Assembly: GCF_000960475.2 (NCBI RefSeq)
Contig: NZ_JZDQ02000008.1
Location: forward strand, 1-64,000
DNA: 64,000 nt
Direction of reading: 5' to 3'
Origin: Nocardioides luteus
Lineage (GTDB): Bacteria; Actinomycetota; Actinomycetes; Propionibacteriales; Nocardioidaceae
Shown one piece after another: positions 33,544 through 41,120 of this stretch; position 1 is the stretch's first letter; the number at the start of each line of letters is the position of its first letter. Made by a program: the position numbers and the translations under genes. The notes beneath the pieces were generated by a model. It ran no database searches, was not told where the DNA came from, and was given only the letters and a program-made list of their open reading frames with translations.

Positions 33544-34119
33544 ATGCCTCTGAAATCGAAGCAGCCTCGGGTCGACCCTGTGCACCCGCCTTACGACGAG
33601 GACACCCAGGCCGCCCTGGACCTCCTCGGTCCGCCGATCCAGCTCTTCCGCGTCATGGCGAGGCGTCCCGAGCTGGCTCGCGGCGTGGCGGGCTGGGGCC
33701 GCCACTACTTCTCCCGGCGCTCGGCGCTGACCCTGCGGCAGCGCGAGCTGGTCATCGACCGCACCACGGCACTCTGTGGAGCCGACTACGAATGGGGCGT
33801 CCATGTCGCCCACTTCGCCGAGAAGGCCGAGCTCGATCCGGCACAGCTCGCCTCGCTCGCCCATGGCCTGCCCGACGACCCCTGCTGGACGCCGACCGAC
33901 CGCGCGGTTCTTCGGGCGGTGGACGAGCTGCACGCGGGTGCCGACATCAGTGACGTGACCTGGGTCGCGCTGATCGGCGCGACCGGCGAGGACGCCGCAG
34001 TCGAGCTGACCCTGCTCGCCGGCTGGTACCACGCGATCTCGTTCGCCGTACGCGCCCTGCGGCTGCCCCTCGAGCCCGGCACCGAGGCCCTGGCCGCCGT
34101 GGGCGGGGACCGCTCGTGA
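33544..34119 (+). CDS. Carboxymuconolactone decarboxylase family protein
   Basis: A 191-residue AhpD-like all-helical protein. RRSALTLRQRELVIDRTTAL and CGADYEWGVHVAHFAEKAEL form the core helices, with the E-x-x-x-H-type pair (YEWGVH) seen in non-peroxidase members. Only one Cys is in this motif, so alkylhydroperoxidase activity by a CxxC pair is unlikely. It is divergent from its HxlR regulator and coupled (GTGA) to a broken downstream gene. Confidence 0.8.
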   Translation: MPLKSKQPRVDPVHPPYDEDTQAALDLLGPPIQLFRVMARRPELARGVAGWGRHYFSRRSALTLRQRELVIDRTTALCGADYEWGVHVAHFAEKAELDPAQLASLAHGLPDDPCWTPTDRAVLRAVDELHAGADISDVTWVALIGATGEDAAVELTLLAGWYHAISFAVRALRLPLEPGTEALAAVGGDRS

Positions 34120-34184
34120 GCATCGCCGAGACGCCCGAGCCGTACACGGCCGTCATCTTCACCTCGCAGCCCCGGGGCGAGAAG
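34116..34184 (+). pseudogene. Truncated antibiotic-biosynthesis-monooxygenase-like gene start
   Basis: GTG at 34116 overlaps the previous TGA (GTGA). The first ~20 codons read SIAETPEPYTAVIFTSQPR, strongly like the beginning of actinobacterial ABM-domain proteins (TPEPPYxAVIFTSxR). The similarity then stops and the frame continues as unrelated Gly/Ser/Pro-rich sequence to 34313. A GC-rich hairpin follows at once (34170-34192). It looks like a gene that lost its body by deletion while keeping its coupled start. The family call rests on a short stretch. Confidence 0.5.
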
Positions 34185-34192
34185 AGCCCCGG
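34170..34192. terminator. GC-rich terminator hairpin
   Basis: CCCGGGGC, loop GAGAAGA, GCCCCGGG: a perfect 8-bp stem in the gap between the CMD-family gene and the convergent YncE/phosphoesterase gene. There is no T-run. Confidence 0.5.
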
Positions 34193-34258
34193 GTGCTCCG
34201 GCCCGTCACCTGTTGGTAGCGGGGCCGAAGCGCCCGGGACCCTCTCCTCAGCGACGGA

Positions 34259-37042
34259 TCAGTCGACCTCGGCGCCCGGAAGTGCCGCGCCGGGCACCTC
34301 GTCGGGGAGGTAGATCTTCTTGTCGCCCGGGTAGGGCAGCTGCCAGTGGTGGGCGTCGTACCAGGTGTAGCGGTTCATCAGCTCCGGGTTGGCGTAGTCG
34401 GGTGCGGCCGAGACGTCACCCCTGGTGGTCAGGCGCTGCTTGCTCGCCCACTTCTGCCACTCCTCCGAGTAGGAGACGTACGCCTCTGGGGTGCTCCGCG
34501 GGGCCACGGCCTGCGGGCCGGTGGGCTCGTCGAGACCGCACTCGGGCGGCGTCTTGATGCCCTCGGTCAGGGAGATCCGGTTGGGGACCGCCTCGAACGG
34601 GGTGAAGTCCGGCTTGACCTGGAACGCGTCGAACATCGGGGTGGCCGCGGCGACCTTCTGGTTCAGCGGCTCGGCACCCAGGATCTGCTCGATGGTGCGG
34701 ATCATGCTGATCTGGGAGTAGTAGGTCGAGACCGTCTTCCCGTGCGCGGCGTACGGGCTGATCACCTGGATCGGTGCCCGGTGGCCGTCGACGTGGTCGG
34801 CGCCGTTCTGGGAGTCGTCCTGGACCACGAAGATCGCGGAGTCCTTCCAGTACTTGCTGTGCGAGATCTCCTCGACGATCCGGCCGACGGCGAGGTCGCC
34901 GCTGGCGACGTTCGACCGGGACGAGACCGGGCCGCCGGTGTGGTCGTCGGAGAGCCAGACCATGTTGAAGTCCGACGGACCGTTCGTGCGGAAGTCCTGT
35001 TTCCAGATCTCGGCCCGGTACAGGTCGGGGATCTGCATGTCGAACGGCGGCGCGGTCGGCACGGTGATGTCGTTGAGCGAGGGGATCGGCGAGCCGTAGT
35101 CACCCTTGAGCTCGGGAGAGGTCAGCTGAGCGGGGTCGCCACCCTCCTGGACCGACTTGGTCGCGCAGTAGTATTGCTGCCAGGTCCCCGAGGGCTTCCC
35201 GGTGGTGTAGATGAACTCGCCGAAGTTCCGTGCCGAGTGGCCGGCGTCCTTGATCGCGGTCCACAGGAATCCCGAGCGCTGATGGCCCAGGACGTCCTCC
35301 TCGGTGTCGTAGCTGCGGATGTACTCGCCGGCGCTCGACTCGGTGTACTCCGGGTTGTCGCCCTGCATGATCCAGTTGTGACCCTCGGCCGAGTTGGTGC
35401 CGGTGTCGTAGGTGTTGTCGTAGAGCCCGAACTGGCGCGACAGCGCATGGGTGTTCGGGGTGACGTCCTCGCCGAACTGGGCCAGCGACGGGTCCCCGTT
35501 GCCTTCGGGCTGGTCGCCGTGGATCTGGTCGTAGGTGCGGTTCTCCTTGACCAGCATGAACACGTGCTTGATCGTCGAGGGGTCGCCGATCCGCTTGGGC
35601 ACCGCGACCGGCGAGACGTTGCTGCCCTTCACGGCGTGCTTGACGTCGGAGTCCGCGCCGCCCCAGCCGTTCTGCTTGAAGACCTGCGGGGTGTACGTCG
35701 CCTTGATCTCGGCATCGCTCGGCAGGGTGAAGCGGGTCAGCGAGGCGGTCGTGCCGTGGGTGCCGTGTCCCTTGACGACCGGGACCTCGGGGCCCTTGTT
35801 GAAGGTGATCTCCGGGCCACGGGCGTCGATGCCGCGGCGGTTGGCCACGTAGACCTTTCCACCGACGGGAAAGACGTCCTCGGGGTAGTAGTCGGTCGGG
35901 ACCAGGCCCACGTAGCTGACCGGGTCGAGGGCGCTCGCGCCGAGCTTGTAGACCGCGATCGCGTTCGCGCGCCCGAGGCTGACCAGCAGACGTCCCTCCT
36001 GGACGGCGATGCCGGTGGGCTCGTAGCCCACCTTCGAGCTCTGCCACGGCTGGGCGGAGATCGTCTGGACGACCTTGTCGGTCGCCACGTCGACCACGGA
36101 GATGGTGTCGTCGTTGGTGTTGGCGACGTAGAGGGCCTTGCCCTGCACGTGCATGGCGGTCGGGTGCAGGCCGACCTCGATCTGGCCCACGGGCGCGCCG
36201 GCGTCGGCGGTGTCGATGACGCTGAGTACGCCGGTGGTCGAGGTGCCCTTGTGCGGGTCGGCCGGCACCTCGGTGCCGTAGGACCCGATGGTGTCCTCGC
36301 CGGCGTGGGCCGTGCGGCCACCCTCGTCGCTGACGTACAGCTTGGTGCCGACGAACCGCAGCTGGCGCGGGGCGATGCCGACCGGCCAGGTCCGCTTCAC
36401 CGTGCCGTCGGCCGGGTTGATCGCGACGACCGAGTTCTGACCGTTGGCCGCGGCGTACAGGGTGGACCCGTCAGGGGAGAAGGCCATCCCGGCGGTCAGC
36501 GCCTGCCTGCCGTCGACGTCGGGGAGCGCGATCTTGGAGCCGGTGCCCGGCTTGCCGTCCGCGTTCACCGGGAACCGGGTGATGCCCTTGGCGTTCGGCA
36601 TGAACAGGAACGCGCCGTCGGGGGAGTAGCGCGGACCCTCCTGGCCGACGGTGTTGTCCGGCAGCTTGGCGTCCACGCCGGAGGCGGTGCCGCCGCGCCA
36701 GATCAACTTGTAGGTCTGCAGGTCGAAGATCTGCAGCGAGACCGAGCGGTCGTTGGCGGTCGCCGCCAGGAACCGCCCGTCGGGGCTGACCGTCGAGCCC
36801 ATGAACTTGCCGTACTCGGTCATCAGCCGGTCGCCGAGGGGCTTCAGGATCTGGTTGGAGGAGATCTGCAGGCCGTCGGCGTACTCCTGGCCGACCAGGT
36901 TCTCGCCGAACCCGGCGGTGGTGCCGTACGCCACGCCGCCGGTGACCGCGAGCGCGAGTCCACCAGCGAGCGCGGCGACCGTGCGGCGCCGTGACGGGAG
37001 CCGACGGGACCGCTTCACAACGCGGTTGCGCGTGATGTTCAT
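34259..37042 (-). CDS. Bifunctional YncE-like beta-propeller / alkaline phosphatase-superfamily phosphoesterase
   Basis: A 927-residue exported protein. The basic N-terminus (RSRRLPSRRRTVAALAGGLA) and hydrophobic stretch are signal-like. Residues ~55-470 form a seven-bladed YncE-type propeller (repeats such as SPDGRFLAATANDRSVSLQI). Residues ~490-920 are a PF04185 phosphoesterase: MLVKENRTYDQIHGD, DNTYDTGTNSAEGHNW, and DDSQNGADHVDGHRAPI with metal ligands. The same two-domain protein is widespread in bacteria. Its ATG overlaps the permease stop, so it is cotranscribed with an ABC transporter. Substrate unknown. Confidence 0.88.
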   Translation of the reverse strand: MNITRNRVVKRSRRLPSRRRTVAALAGGLALAVTGGVAYGTTAGFGENLVGQEYADGLQISSNQILKPLGDRLMTEYGKFMGSTVSPDGRFLAATANDRSVSLQIFDLQTYKLIWRGGTASGVDAKLPDNTVGQEGPRYSPDGAFLFMPNAKGITRFPVNADGKPGTGSKIALPDVDGRQALTAGMAFSPDGSTLYAAANGQNSVVAINPADGTVKRTWPVGIAPRQLRFVGTKLYVSDEGGRTAHAGEDTIGSYGTEVPADPHKGTSTTGVLSVIDTADAGAPVGQIEVGLHPTAMHVQGKALYVANTNDDTISVVDVATDKVVQTISAQPWQSSKVGYEPTGIAVQEGRLLVSLGRANAIAVYKLGASALDPVSYVGLVPTDYYPEDVFPVGGKVYVANRRGIDARGPEITFNKGPEVPVVKGHGTHGTTASLTRFTLPSDAEIKATYTPQVFKQNGWGGADSDVKHAVKGSNVSPVAVPKRIGDPSTIKHVFMLVKENRTYDQIHGDQPEGNGDPSLAQFGEDVTPNTHALSRQFGLYDNTYDTGTNSAEGHNWIMQGDNPEYTESSAGEYIRSYDTEEDVLGHQRSGFLWTAIKDAGHSARNFGEFIYTTGKPSGTWQQYYCATKSVQEGGDPAQLTSPELKGDYGSPIPSLNDITVPTAPPFDMQIPDLYRAEIWKQDFRTNGPSDFNMVWLSDDHTGGPVSSRSNVASGDLAVGRIVEEISHSKYWKDSAIFVVQDDSQNGADHVDGHRAPIQVISPYAAHGKTVSTYYSQISMIRTIEQILGAEPLNQKVAAATPMFDAFQVKPDFTPFEAVPNRISLTEGIKTPPECGLDEPTGPQAVAPRSTPEAYVSYSEEWQKWASKQRLTTRGDVSAAPDYANPELMNRYTWYDAHHWQLPYPGDKKIYLPDEVPGAALPGAEVD

Positions 37043-38397
37043 TCCTGTCCTTTCGCTTCAGCAAGCAGGTCGACGAGCCCGTCGAACTGCCACAACGGGT
37101 TCGGCGCGTCGCCCGTGGGGGTGCGAACCTGGAAGAACCCGTTGACTTCCTTGGGGCCGTCGCCGTCGGCGGTGAACCGACCGTCGGGCAGCACGTCGAG
37201 CTGGTAGATCGCGTTGCCCTCGGCGGTCGCGCCCGGCAGGGTCCAGGTGACGACGCAGCGCCAGTCGGCTCCCGGTCCGGCGTCCTCCACCCGCTCGCCG
37301 CCCTTGTCGCAGGCCGCGGTGGCGTGGAGCTCGCCCTCGGTGACGACCGGGCGGCCCAGCCGCTCGGTCTGCAGGACGTACAGGTGCGAGAAGGAGGTGG
37401 AGAGGGCCGACTCCAGCTTCACGCGCTCGACCCCGTTGCCGACGGCGCCGGTCGCCGCCGCGATGACGCCGGTCGAGACCACGGCCAGGGCGACCAGCGG
37501 GGCGAGACCGACCAGGGCGAAGCGGCTCGCGTTGCCGTCGAAGGCGATGTTGGTGAAGTCGCGACGGGTGAAGATCCGGTAGGCGAGAAAGGTCGCCAGG
37601 GCCGTCCAGGCGAGGCTGACCGCGATCCCGATCCACAGCGCGGAGAGCTGAGCGGGCTCGGTGGTCAGGCCGCGGTAGGAGAGGAAGGCGTTGATCGGCA
37701 GCGCCATCCGCAGAGCCACCGGGATCGGCAGCAGCTGGACGCCTTCGAGCACGAGGGCGACGGCGACCGGCATGAGCAGCCCCAGTGGCGAGCGGCCGAG
37801 GGCCACCGAGCCCAGCAGGCCGACGGCCGAGAACGCCAGCGTCGGCGGTACGACGCTCAGCCAGGCCAGCGCGATCGTGCGGGCCAGCGCCGCGGAGGAG
37901 AGCTGGTGCCCGTCCAGGCCGGGCAGCGGGTGGGCGCCGACGGAGAGCACGCCCCCGACGACCGAGGAGAGCGCCAGCGCGGCGAGCAGCACCAGGGTGG
38001 CGGTCAGCGCCGCGAGCGTCTTGGCCCAGAAGATCCGACGCGGCGAGCGTACGGCGATCAGCAGGTGGCGCCAGGTGCCGAGCCGGTCCTCGGCGGCGAA
38101 GATGTCACCGGCGACGACGGAGGTGAGCAGCGGCAGCGCGAGCGTGCCCATGAAGACCAGGATCGTCAGCGAGCCGGCCCAGCCGGACTGGTTCATCAGC
38201 CGGCCGTAGACCGCGTCGGCGGGCAGCGTCGTCTGCCGGCTCACCACGGCGGTGTAGATCGCCGGGGCCAGCAGGCAGGCGAGGAGGACCACCCGCAGGC
38301 GCCACTGCGAGACCAGCTTCACCATCTCGAAGCGGTAGCCGCGCCGCAGGGCCACGGGCTCGGTCCGGCGGGGCTCGTCGAGAGTGAGGGCGGTCAT
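37039..38397 (-). CDS. ABC transporter permease with soluble C-terminal domain
   Basis: A 452-residue protein with about six membrane helices in residues ~30-350 (LVVLLACLLAPAIYTA-like start, FMGTLALPLLTSVVAGDIFA, GTWRHLLIAVRSPRRIFWAK as the coupling region). A ~110-residue extracytoplasmic tail follows, with two Cys (TAACDKGGERVE, DWRCVVTW) that could pair. It is an ABC-2-like export permease. The overlaps with the ATPase upstream (ATGA) and with the phosphoesterase downstream make a three-gene operon. Confidence 0.82.
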   Translation of the reverse strand: MTALTLDEPRRTEPVALRRGYRFEMVKLVSQWRLRVVLLACLLAPAIYTAVVSRQTTLPADAVYGRLMNQSGWAGSLTILVFMGTLALPLLTSVVAGDIFAAEDRLGTWRHLLIAVRSPRRIFWAKTLAALTATLVLLAALALSSVVGGVLSVGAHPLPGLDGHQLSSAALARTIALAWLSVVPPTLAFSAVGLLGSVALGRSPLGLLMPVAVALVLEGVQLLPIPVALRMALPINAFLSYRGLTTEPAQLSALWIGIAVSLAWTALATFLAYRIFTRRDFTNIAFDGNASRFALVGLAPLVALAVVSTGVIAAATGAVGNGVERVKLESALSTSFSHLYVLQTERLGRPVVTEGELHATAACDKGGERVEDAGPGADWRCVVTWTLPGATAEGNAIYQLDVLPDGRFTADGDGPKEVNGFFQVRTPTGDAPNPLWQFDGLVDLLAEAKGQE

Positions 38398-39344
38398 CGG
38401 GTGAGCTCCTGATCGTCGGCGCCGGTGAGGGCGAGGAAGGCGGCCTCGAGCGGGGGCACGACCGGGCCCAGCTCGCGGATGGCCGCGCCGGCCCCGACGA
38501 GGCGCCGGACCAGGTCGTCGATCTCGGCCTCGTGGCCACGTACGACCAGGGCCGGCTTGTCGCCCGCCGCCTGCTTGCGGCCGGCGACGAGGGTCAGAGA
38601 GGTCTCCTCCTCGGCGATCCGCCGGGCCTCGGCCGGGTCGCTGGTGACCAGGCGGTAGTCGAGCTCGCCGCTCTCGGCCTCGAGCTTCGAGACCGGGCCC
38701 GAGAACACCACGCGGCCGGTGGCGAGCAGCGTCACCTCGTCGCACAGCGCGGCCAGGTCGTCCATCCGGTGGCTCGAGAGGATGACGGTGGCGCCCGAGT
38801 CGGCGAGGTCGGTGAGCACCTGGTGGACCTGACGCTTGCCGACGGGGTCGAGCCCGTTGGCCGGCTCGTCGAGGATCAGCAGCCGAGGCTTTCCGAGCAG
38901 GGCCGCGGCGAGCCCGAGCCGCTGGCGCATCCCGAGAGAGAAGCCGCGCACGGTGTCGTCGGCGACCTCACCGAGACCCACCCGGTCCAGCAGGTCGTCG
39001 ATGTCGCCGCTCGCCCGGACCTCGCCGCGCAGCGATGCCAGCGAGGTGAGGTTCTGGCGGGCGGTGAGGCCGGGATAGGAGCCGGGCGAGTCCACGAAAC
39101 CCGCGACGCCGTGGGCGACCGAGAGCACGTCCCCGCTGGGCACACCGAGGATCTCGAGCGTCCCCTTGTCGGCCACCGACAGGCCGAGCAGCAGGCCCAG
39201 TAGCGTGGTCTTCCCGGCCCCGTTCGGGCCCACCAGGCCGTGGATCTGTCCTGCCGGCACGTCGAGATCGACATCCTCGAGAGCGATCACGTCGCCGAAG
39301 ATCTTGGTGAGACTGCGCGCATGCACGGCCGCGCGAGCTGACAT
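38394..39344 (-). CDS. ABC transporter ATP-binding protein
   Basis: A 316-residue ATPase: Walker A GPNGAGKTT (39-47), signature FSLGMRQRLGLA, Walker B LLILDEPANGLDP and SSHRMDDLAAL as the H-loop. The DrrA-like C-terminal extension (~220-316) is typical of ABC-2 exporters. It is the first gene of the operon with the permease and the YncE/phosphoesterase. A 22-bp palindrome lies 26 bases before its ATG. Confidence 0.9.
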   Translation of the reverse strand: MSARAAVHARSLTKIFGDVIALEDVDLDVPAGQIHGLVGPNGAGKTTLLGLLLGLSVADKGTLEILGVPSGDVLSVAHGVAGFVDSPGSYPGLTARQNLTSLASLRGEVRASGDIDDLLDRVGLGEVADDTVRGFSLGMRQRLGLAAALLGKPRLLILDEPANGLDPVGKRQVHQVLTDLADSGATVILSSHRMDDLAALCDEVTLLATGRVVFSGPVSKLEAESGELDYRLVTSDPAEARRIAEEETSLTLVAGRKQAAGDKPALVVRGHEAEIDDLVRRLVGAGAAIRELGPVVPPLEAAFLALTGADDQELTR

Positions 39345-39370
39345 CGGGGCTCCTCTGGGACGACAGGACC

Positions 39371-39392
39371 GCGCGCCGCCGAGGCGGCGCGC
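39371..39392. promoter_or_regulatory. 22-bp palindrome upstream of ABC operon
   Basis: GCGCGCCGCC-GA-GGCGGCGCGC, 10-bp perfect arms, 26 bases upstream of the ATPase start on the minus strand. It is either an operator or a leader hairpin near the ribosome site. Confidence 0.5.
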
Positions 39393-39577
39393 TGAGCATT
39401 TCCCGAGAAGTCGAAGCTACGAGTGACGGGTGACGGGGCCGCCCGACTTGGGCGAACGGTCAGGAAATGCGGGATGGCAGCTGGCGGGACCCCTCAGGCC
39501 CCTTTCGTACGCCGCGCAGCCGCGTACATTGGAGGGGTCCGGAGTCACCGGTTCAACGCACATGGAGGTGCTTGAAG

Positions 39578-39805
39578 ATGGCTGTCACCCAGATCGAACT
39601 CGATGACGAGCTGCTCGCCGAGATCCAGCGGATCTCCGGCGCGACCACACCCCAGGAGGCGGTGGAGTTCGCCCTCCGCGAGCTCGTCATCCGCAACCAC
39701 GAGGGCGACGCTCCCAAGCATGCCCAGAAGCTGGCGCGGAACTGGGACTACGACGGCTGGCGGGTGCTCAACGAGCGCGACCGCGCCAACGTCGTACGTC
39801 ACTGA
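39578..39805 (+). CDS. Orphan VapB-type antitoxin (DUF2191-like)
   Basis: A 75-residue protein: AVTQIELDDELLAEIQRISG, a ribbon-helix-helix start, then TTPQEAVEFALRELVIRNHE. This is the VapB/DUF2191 antitoxin pattern. The C-terminal part, which in VapB wraps the toxin, is short and reads ARNWDYDGWRVLNERDR. No PIN-domain toxin follows: the next gene is a convergent regulator whose 3' end overlaps by 7 bases. A -10 like TACATT is at 39525-39530. It may act as a solo regulator or on a distant toxin. Confidence 0.65.
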   Translation: MAVTQIELDDELLAEIQRISGATTPQEAVEFALRELVIRNHEGDAPKHAQKLARNWDYDGWRVLNERDRANVVRH

Positions 39806-40101
39806 TCGAGCACCAGGTCGAGTAGCCCGGGGAACCGGCGGTCGAACTCGTCGCGCACCAGCCGGTTCATCCGCCGGTTGCCCTCGTCGCGCTGCTCGAG
39901 GAGACCGGCGTCGACGAGGGACCTGAAGTGATGGGTCAGCGTCGACTTCGCCACCGGGAGGTCGAACTGACCGCACGCGATCGTCCACGGGTCGGCGTCG
40001 GCCAGCTGCCGGAGGATCGAGCGGCGCACGGGGTCGCCGACCGCATCGAGGGCGCGCTGGAGGTCTGAGTCGGCTGCCGGGGTGCGGGAATCGGTTGACA
40101 T
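39799..40101 (-). CDS. ArsR-like winged-helix regulator
   Basis: A 100-residue protein: DAVGDPVRRSILRQLADADP, FDLPVAKSTLTHHFRSLVDA and LLEQRDEGNRRMNRLVRDEF form an ArsR/HTH_20 winged helix. No metal-binding Cys is present, and the single Cys (TIACGQFD) is unlikely to form a metal site, so the ligand is probably organic or absent. It is divergent from the LLM oxidoreductase, and two copies of a 20-bp operator lie between them, one covering its own start codon. Confidence 0.85.
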   Translation of the reverse strand: MSTDSRTPAADSDLQRALDAVGDPVRRSILRQLADADPWTIACGQFDLPVAKSTLTHHFRSLVDAGLLEQRDEGNRRMNRLVRDEFDRRFPGLLDLVLDQ

Positions 40102-40149
40102 GTTCGATCTCCGTCGTACAAGGTTGGGATGTTCGATCATCGTCGAACA
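40101..40149. promoter_or_regulatory. Duplicated 20-bp operator of ArsR-like regulator
   Basis: TGTTCGA-N6-TCGAACA (40130-40149) is a perfect 7-bp dyad. TGTTCGA-N6-TCGTACA (40101-40120) is the same with one mismatch. Spacing between starts is 29 bases, roughly three helical turns. The first covers the regulator's ATG, implying autorepression. Confidence 0.75.
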
Positions 40150-40172
40150 TAGTCGATCGGAGGGATTCCGGC

Positions 40173-41063
40173 ATGCCCGACCAGCAGAAGGTGGACGAGC
40201 TCAAGAAGCGGCTCACGTCGTACGGGGTGTGGACCGGTGCGCGGCAGTGGACGGACCTCGGCCGGGCCCGTGAGGTGGCGGCCGAGGTGGAGAGCCTGGG
40301 GTACGGCGCGATCTGGGTCGGGTCCTCCTCGATGCCGTTCGCGCTGCACGAGGCCCTGCTCGCCGGCAGCACCGACCTGCTCGTCGTGACCGGGATCGTG
40401 AGCATCTGGGAGAACCCCGCGGCCGCGGTGGCGGCCCGCTACGCGGAGCTCGACGCGACGTACGGGGGCCGGTTCGTGCTCGGTCTCGGCAACAGCCATG
40501 CTCAGCAGGTCGGCGAGCAGACGTACGTCAAGCCGTACAGCCGAACCGTCGCCTACCTCGACGAGCTCGACGCTGCCGGCACGGTCCCGGAGGAGGGTCG
40601 GCTGCTGGCCGCCCTCCGTCCGCGCATGCTCGGCCTCGCCGGCGACCGCACGGCCGGCGCGCACCCCTACCTGATGCCGCCGGAGCACACCGCGCACGCA
40701 CGGGCCGTGCTCGGAGCGGGACCTCTGCTGGCGGCCGAGCAGAAGGTGGTCCTCGAGACCGACCCGGCACGCGCCCGCGCCGTCGCGCGGGAGCGCCTGT
40801 CGATGTACCTCGGCCTGCCCAACTACACCAACGCACTGCTGGACTACGGCCTCGTGCCGGAGGACTTCGAGGGCGAGGGCAGCGACCGCTGGGTGGACCT
40901 GGGCGCCGCCTGGGGCGAGGAGCATGCGGTGGCGGCCCGTCTGCATGCTCACCGTGACGCCGGAGCGGACCACGTGCTGGTCCAGGTGCTCACCGAGCGG
41001 GGCCTCTCCGATCTGCCGCTGCCCGAGTGGCGCAGGCTTGCGAGCGCTCTCCAGCTCCCGTGA
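40173..41063 (+). CDS. LLM-class F420-dependent oxidoreductase
   Basis: A 296-residue luciferase-fold enzyme. AAEVESLGYGAIWVGSSSMP, VTGIVSIWENPAAAVAARYA, GGRFVLGLGNSHAQQ and GAGPLLAAEQKVV match the TIGR03620 subgroup of probable F420-dependent enzymes. F420 rather than FMN use is inferred from family. CGGAGGGA precedes the ATG. It is divergent from, and probably repressed by, the ArsR-like protein. Confidence 0.85.
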   Translation: MPDQQKVDELKKRLTSYGVWTGARQWTDLGRAREVAAEVESLGYGAIWVGSSSMPFALHEALLAGSTDLLVVTGIVSIWENPAAAVAARYAELDATYGGRFVLGLGNSHAQQVGEQTYVKPYSRTVAYLDELDAAGTVPEEGRLLAALRPRMLGLAGDRTAGAHPYLMPPEHTAHARAVLGAGPLLAAEQKVVLETDPARARAVARERLSMYLGLPNYTNALLDYGLVPEDFEGEGSDRWVDLGAAWGEEHAVAARLHAHRDAGADHVLVQVLTERGLSDLPLPEWRRLASALQLP

Positions 41064-41120
41064 CGATCCGGCAGGGCTCGCCATGAGCGTCGACCTGGGA
41101 CCAACCGCTAGATTTCTCTC

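Noticed and set aside
30835..34119. 1094-codon plus-strand ORF across parC
   Set aside because: Only its last ~190 codons (from 33544) are real, the CMD-family protein. The rest is antisense to the topoisomerase.
34185..34313. Continuation of the 65-codon ORF after the ABM-like start
   Set aside because: Sequence becomes Gly/Ser/Pro-rich without similarity, includes a terminator-like hairpin and runs into the 3' end of the convergent gene.
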